Source: an uncultured Clostridia bacterium
GTDB taxonomy: Bacteria > Bacillota > Clostridia > TANB77 > CAG-508
Direction: 5' to 3'
Assembly: GCA_934130085.1 (NCBI GenBank)
Contig: CAKOXK010000021.1
Span: 1 to 8,007 of the forward strand
DNA: 8,007 bases
The notes beneath the pieces are model-generated. The model was not told where the DNA came from. It saw only the letters and a list, made by a program, of their open reading frames with translations, and made no database searches. Shown one piece after another: positions 6,591-8,007 of this stretch. How positions within the stretch are numbered: position 1 is the stretch's first letter; the number at the start of each line of letters is the position of its first letter. The position numbers and the translations under genes were made by a program.

Positions 6591-6829
6591 CCGACTCCTT
6601 GAAGTCTTTCAAAGATAACTTCGGAATTTGTGACATTCTTTCTGAGATAATCATCAATTGTGCCCTCGTATCCTGAAATAACAGATTTCTTGGATTTTTT
6701 TCCTTTATTTGCATTCGGCTTGACTACAAAACCATTTTTCTTTAATCTTCTTAGTTTAGCTCGACTGATACCTGTGATTCTGTGCAGTTCTGCCAGATTA
6801 ACTTTCTCAATCGAATAACTTTCACCCAT
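6581..6829 (-). pseudogene. istA: IS21-family transposase istA, N-terminal fragment
   Basis: The minus-strand frame from ATG 6829 gives 83 residues of IstA-like sequence. Residues 11-34 (LAELHRITGISRAKLRRLKK and following NGF) form a helix-turn-helix like the DNA-binding N-terminus of IS21 transposases. The later SGYEGTIDDYLRKN...FERLQGVGYPG matches the segment just before the DDE catalytic core, where full IstA proteins continue for several hundred residues. After GYPG the frame runs 29 more codons (to 6491) through the antisense of the plus-strand gene fragment, so the DDE domain and istB are missing. AAAAGGG at 6840-6834 is a short-spaced ribosome binding site. The start overlaps the upstream small frame by 8 bases. 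It cannot catalyse transposition. Family call is by domain pattern and by the IS end at 7049. Confidence 0.7.
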
Positions 6830-6896
6830 TTTTCCCTTTTATGGTGGCAAGGGCATGTGCTAATATGTCCTCTAGGTCATTACTATTTATAGTCAA
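6822..6896 (-). CDS. Possible 24-codon leader peptide before istA
   Basis: GGAGGAGG (6908-6901, minus strand) stands before a TTG at 6896 that opens 24 codons and stops with TGA at 6824-6822, overlapping the istA ATG (6829). The frame is also open upstream to a GTG at 7037 inside the IS end repeats, but that start has no ribosome binding site. The encoded tail NDLEDILAHALATIKGKNG is protein-like. The strong Shine-Dalgarno plus stop/start overlap suggests translational coupling to istA. Whether a product is made is unproven, and the longer 71-codon version remains an alternative. Confidence 0.3.
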   Translation of the reverse strand: MTINSNDLEDILAHALATIKGKNG

Positions 6897-6960
6897 AATA
6901 CCTCCTCCATCTGATGTGTTAGCATATATCAGTGTAGGACTATTATTGAAAAATGGTAAT

Positions 6961-7049
6961 GGTCTTTTATTATGATTGGCTATTTTTGATGGACTAAAAA
7001 TAGCGATTTTCACTGGACACTTTTTGGCGATTTTCACCGGTCCCTAACA
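6961..7049 (-). repeat. Terminal repeats of the IS21-family element
   Basis: The IS terminus reads TGTTAGGGACC inward from 7049 on the minus strand, with the TGT expected for IS21-family ends. Just inside are two tandem 24-bp units (7015-7038 and 6991-7014) that share GTGAAAATCGC and a final TCC. Next comes a 9-bp inverted repeat, GCTATTTTT at 6979-6987 against AAAAATAGC at 6996-7004. Multiple end repeats are the known transposase-binding sites of IS21 elements. An alternative boundary three bases out (7052) also begins TGT. Confidence 0.6.
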
Positions 7050-7159
7050 ACATTTACTAAGGAATTATAAATCTGTCTGCCAATTTCAAAACGTTTATCT
7101 AAAATATCTTCTTGATATTTTTCTGTTTTAAGAGGAAATTGAACTATAAAGTTTGTCAT
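7050..7159 (-). pseudogene. tnpB: tnpB (IS200/IS605-family RNA-guided nuclease), 5' fragment cut by IS21
   Basis: On the minus strand AGGAGG (7173-7168) precedes, by 8 bases, an ATG at 7159. The first 36 codons read TNFIVQFPLKTEKYQEDILD then KRFEIGRQIYNSLVN, the classic N-terminus of TnpB, the RNA-guided nuclease of IS200/IS605-like elements. At 7050/7049 the frame meets the IS21 terminus and the rest is lost: the RuvC domain, zinc finger and the omega-RNA at the 3' end. It follows tnpA by 36 bases on the same strand, the usual tandem layout. The fragment has no nuclease activity. Confidence 0.8.
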
Positions 7160-7195
7160 TGTATTCACCTCCTTTCTAATAATATATTCTCTTTT

Positions 7196-7597
7196 TTAAT
7201 ATCGTTTCTTCTGATTTTCTACATACTTCTTAATCGTTTCGCTACATACATCACCAGCAGTAGAAACAAAATAGCTTCTTGTCCATAAGCTAGGCATTTT
7301 TGATAATTCTACAAATTCTTCTCTAAGAATTTTACTTGTATAACCTTTTATTTGTTGCATAATATCTGATGGACTTTGTGTAGGCAAACAATTTAAAAAT
7401 ATATGAGTATGATCTTTATCACATTCAATAGCAATAACTTCTATTTCTAGCTCCTTACATTTTAATTGGACCAATTCTTTAAATCGTTGTTCTACTTTAG
7501 GTATCAGAAAAATTTTTCGTCTATATCTTGGGCAAAATACAAAATGATAATTTATCAAAGATACAGTTGTATTTGTGCGTCTATAATTATTTTCCAT
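7196..7597 (-). CDS. tnpA: IS200/IS605-family TnpA, Y1 HUH single-strand transposase
   Basis: The chosen start, ATG 7597, gives 133 residues (MENNYRRTNTTVSLINYHFV...), the normal length for this family; the same frame is open upstream to 7669 but that adds 24 non-typical residues. The HUH-type metal motif is present as DHTHIFL (His63, His65), and the catalytic tyrosine is Tyr125 in ETIKKYVENQ. PRYRRKIF and LWTRSYFVST are also family-typical. The enzyme excises and inserts single-stranded DNA at hairpin ends. No clear ribosome binding site precedes the ATG, and the start codon is inside a hairpin (7595-7621), consistent with the tight translational repression known in this family. It is intact and could act in trans on related elements even though its own tnpB and right end are gone. 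Confidence 0.87.
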   Translation of the reverse strand: MENNYRRTNTTVSLINYHFVFCPRYRRKIFLIPKVEQRFKELVQLKCKELEIEVIAIECDKDHTHIFLNCLPTQSPSDIMQQIKGYTSKILREEFVELSKMPSLWTRSYFVSTAGDVCSETIKKYVENQKKRY

Positions 7598-7621
7598 ATA
7601 TTGATTATAACTTAATATATG
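7595..7621 (-). promoter_or_regulatory. Hairpin burying the tnpA start codon
   Basis: CATATATT (7621-7614 on the minus strand) and AATATATG (7602-7595) are perfect 8-bp inverted copies with an 11-base loop. The 3' arm contains the ATG of tnpA at 7597-7595. In the mRNA this would mask the start. Stem-loops limiting tnpA translation are known for IS200; here the function is inferred from position. Confidence 0.45.
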
Positions 7622-7669
7622 TATATATTCAGCCCTTTCATACACATAAATATATCTGATGCTATCCAT

Positions 7670-7689
7670 CCCACACCTAAAGGAGCGGG
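7670..7689 (-). repeat. IS200/IS605-type end hairpin (probable left end)
   Basis: On the minus strand CCCGCTCC-TTTA-GGTGTGGG forms an 8-position stem with one T-T mismatch, a G-T pair and a TTTA loop. On the plus strand the same position would be an A-C mismatch, so the minus strand is the folding strand. It lies 72 bases before the tnpA start and just after the interrupted AlbA_2 gene, as expected for the left-end subterminal palindrome that TnpA recognises. The TTTAC at 7711-7707 is a candidate target/cleavage site, 17 bases before the stem. It also resembles the right-end hairpin of tnpB elements, so a right-end identity is not excluded. Confidence 0.5.
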
Positions 7690-7706
7690 CTTTTCGCTAT
7701 CTGTTT

Positions 7707-7925
7707 GTAAATCCTGTAAGTCATACACCCCAACTGGTTTAAATCCTTGTTCTTCATCTAGACCAAACACAATGATGCCACCACCATCTTGATTAGAAAA
7801 CTAGATAAAGTATCATACAATCTTTTAGGGCAACCACCATTAGCAGCTTTTACTTCAATATTTTGTTTTTCACTTTTTGTTTTTATTATTTCGTTTGCTA
7901 TATCTAGTAGTTCTTCTTTTAACAT
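7707..7925 (-). pseudogene. AlbA_2/Schlafen-like regulator, frameshifted and interrupted by IS200/IS605
   Basis: On the minus strand AGGGAGG (7940-7934) precedes ATG 7925 by 8 bases. The frame reads MLKEELLDIANEIIKTKSEK, then QNIEVKAANGGCPKRLYDTLSSF, and breaks at a T4 run (7800-7797); it stops at a TAG at 7760-7758 after 55 codons. Adding one T restores SNQDGGGIIVFGLDEEQGF and KPVGVYDLQDLQ, the hallmark of the AlbA_2 (Schlafen-type, PF04326) domain found in putative DNA-binding regulators with C-terminal ATPase-like regions. The restored frame reaches the IS200/IS605 border, where the remaining gene is missing. There are thus two inactivating events, unless the missing T is a sequencing error. 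The frameshift call rests on motif continuity, which is strong. Confidence 0.75.
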
Positions 7926-7958
7926 TGTAGTCACCTCCCTAATAAGTCAAATGTTATT

Positions 7959-7974
7959 TAGCTTATTTAAGCTA
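7959..7974. repeat. Palindrome upstream of the AlbA_2-like gene
   Basis: TAGCTTA and TAAGCTA (plus strand 7959-7965, 7968-7974) form a 7-bp inverted repeat with a 2-base centre, 33 bases upstream of the start at 7925. On the plus strand it is followed by T6. It could be an operator for the AlbA_2-like gene or a weak plus-strand terminator. Nothing else is recognised in 7941-8007. Confidence 0.35.
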
Positions 7975-8007
7975 TTTTTTAAGTACATATTTTGATATAA
8001 GCCAATA

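Larger units (their letters stand above)
6581..7049 (-). mobile_element. IS21-family insertion sequence remnant (left end to early istA)
   Basis: The element runs leftward from its terminus at 7049 through end repeats, a possible leader frame and 83 codons of istA, then stops at about 6581 where an unrelated plus-strand gene fragment begins. Most of istA, all of istB and the right end are missing. The terminus lies inside a tnpB reading frame, so it inserted into the neighbouring IS200/IS605 element. No target duplication can be checked because the other end is gone. The element cannot move by itself. Confidence 0.65.
7050..7706 (-). mobile_element. IS200/IS605-family element: left end, tnpA and start of tnpB
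   Basis: The end hairpin, complete tnpA and a 36-codon tnpB start are in tandem on the minus strand. Its left border lies within the AlbA_2-like gene, near TTTAC at 7711-7707 (exact base not determinable). Its right part was displaced or lost through the IS21 insertion and later deletion. Elements of this family insert 3' of short tetra/pentanucleotides without target duplication, so none is expected. Confidence 0.7.

Noticed and set aside
6406..6714. Minus-strand frame of 102 codons across the junction
   Set aside because: It is in a different frame from istA and antisense to the plus-strand fragment; no ribosome binding site or recognisable motif.
7789..7995. Plus-strand hydrophobic frame of 68 codons
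   Set aside because: It is the antisense of the AlbA_2-like gene and its ribosome binding site; the Phe/Ser-rich composition is what A-rich coding DNA gives on the other strand.
1..8007. CRISPR arrays, tRNA or rRNA genes, riboswitches, integrase or attachment sites
   Set aside because: I saw no regularly spaced repeats, cloverleaf sequences, rRNA-like stretches or recombinase genes in the window.

Overview
The window is AT-rich DNA that looks like part of an integrative conjugative element (or conjugative plasmid region) from a low-GC Bacillota, probably a gut Clostridia or Erysipelotrichia species. That placement is inferred from AT-rich coding sequence, strong AGGAGG-type ribosome binding sites and the Tn916/CTn-like set of transfer genes. 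Nothing in the window fixes the genus.

Left two thirds, positions 2-6286, mostly + strand: a Gram-positive type IV secretion module in the usual order. It holds a VirB6/TrbL-like polytopic protein (cut by the window edge), a small unknown protein, a PrgI-family two-helix membrane protein, the VirB4-type ATPase, and a membrane-anchored two-domain cell-wall hydrolase (lysozyme-like plus CHAP). Together these would energise and assemble the mating channel and open peptidoglycan locally. Two units interrupt the module. Between VirB6 and the small protein sits a self-contained RelB/DinJ-RelE/ParE toxin-antitoxin cassette with its own consensus promoter and an intrinsic terminator. Between virB4 and the hydrolase lies a convergent minus-strand 56-codon gene with a good ribosome binding site. 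Its stop codon lies inside a hairpin that has a U-tract only on the minus strand.

Right third, positions 6287-8007, mostly minus strand: a graveyard of nested insertions. Reading leftward from the right edge: (1) an AlbA_2/Schlafen-like regulator gene, frameshifted by one base in a T-run and then cut off; (2) an IS200/IS605-family element, with an end hairpin, an intact-looking tnpA (Y1 HUH transposase) whose start codon sits in a hairpin, and the first 36 codons of tnpB; (3) an IS21-family element inserted in tnpB, keeping its terminal TGT, two tandem 24-bp end repeats and the first 83 codons of istA. The IS21 remnant ends at about 6581 in a tail-to-tail junction with the first ~63 codons of an unrelated plus-strand gene. 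No right end of either IS is visible, so deletion or recombination followed the insertions.

I do not see a clearly new defence or metabolic system. The most novel items are the small antisense gene in the virB4-hydrolase gap, the toxin-antitoxin cassette inside the transfer operon, and the layered IS structure with its hybrid junction.
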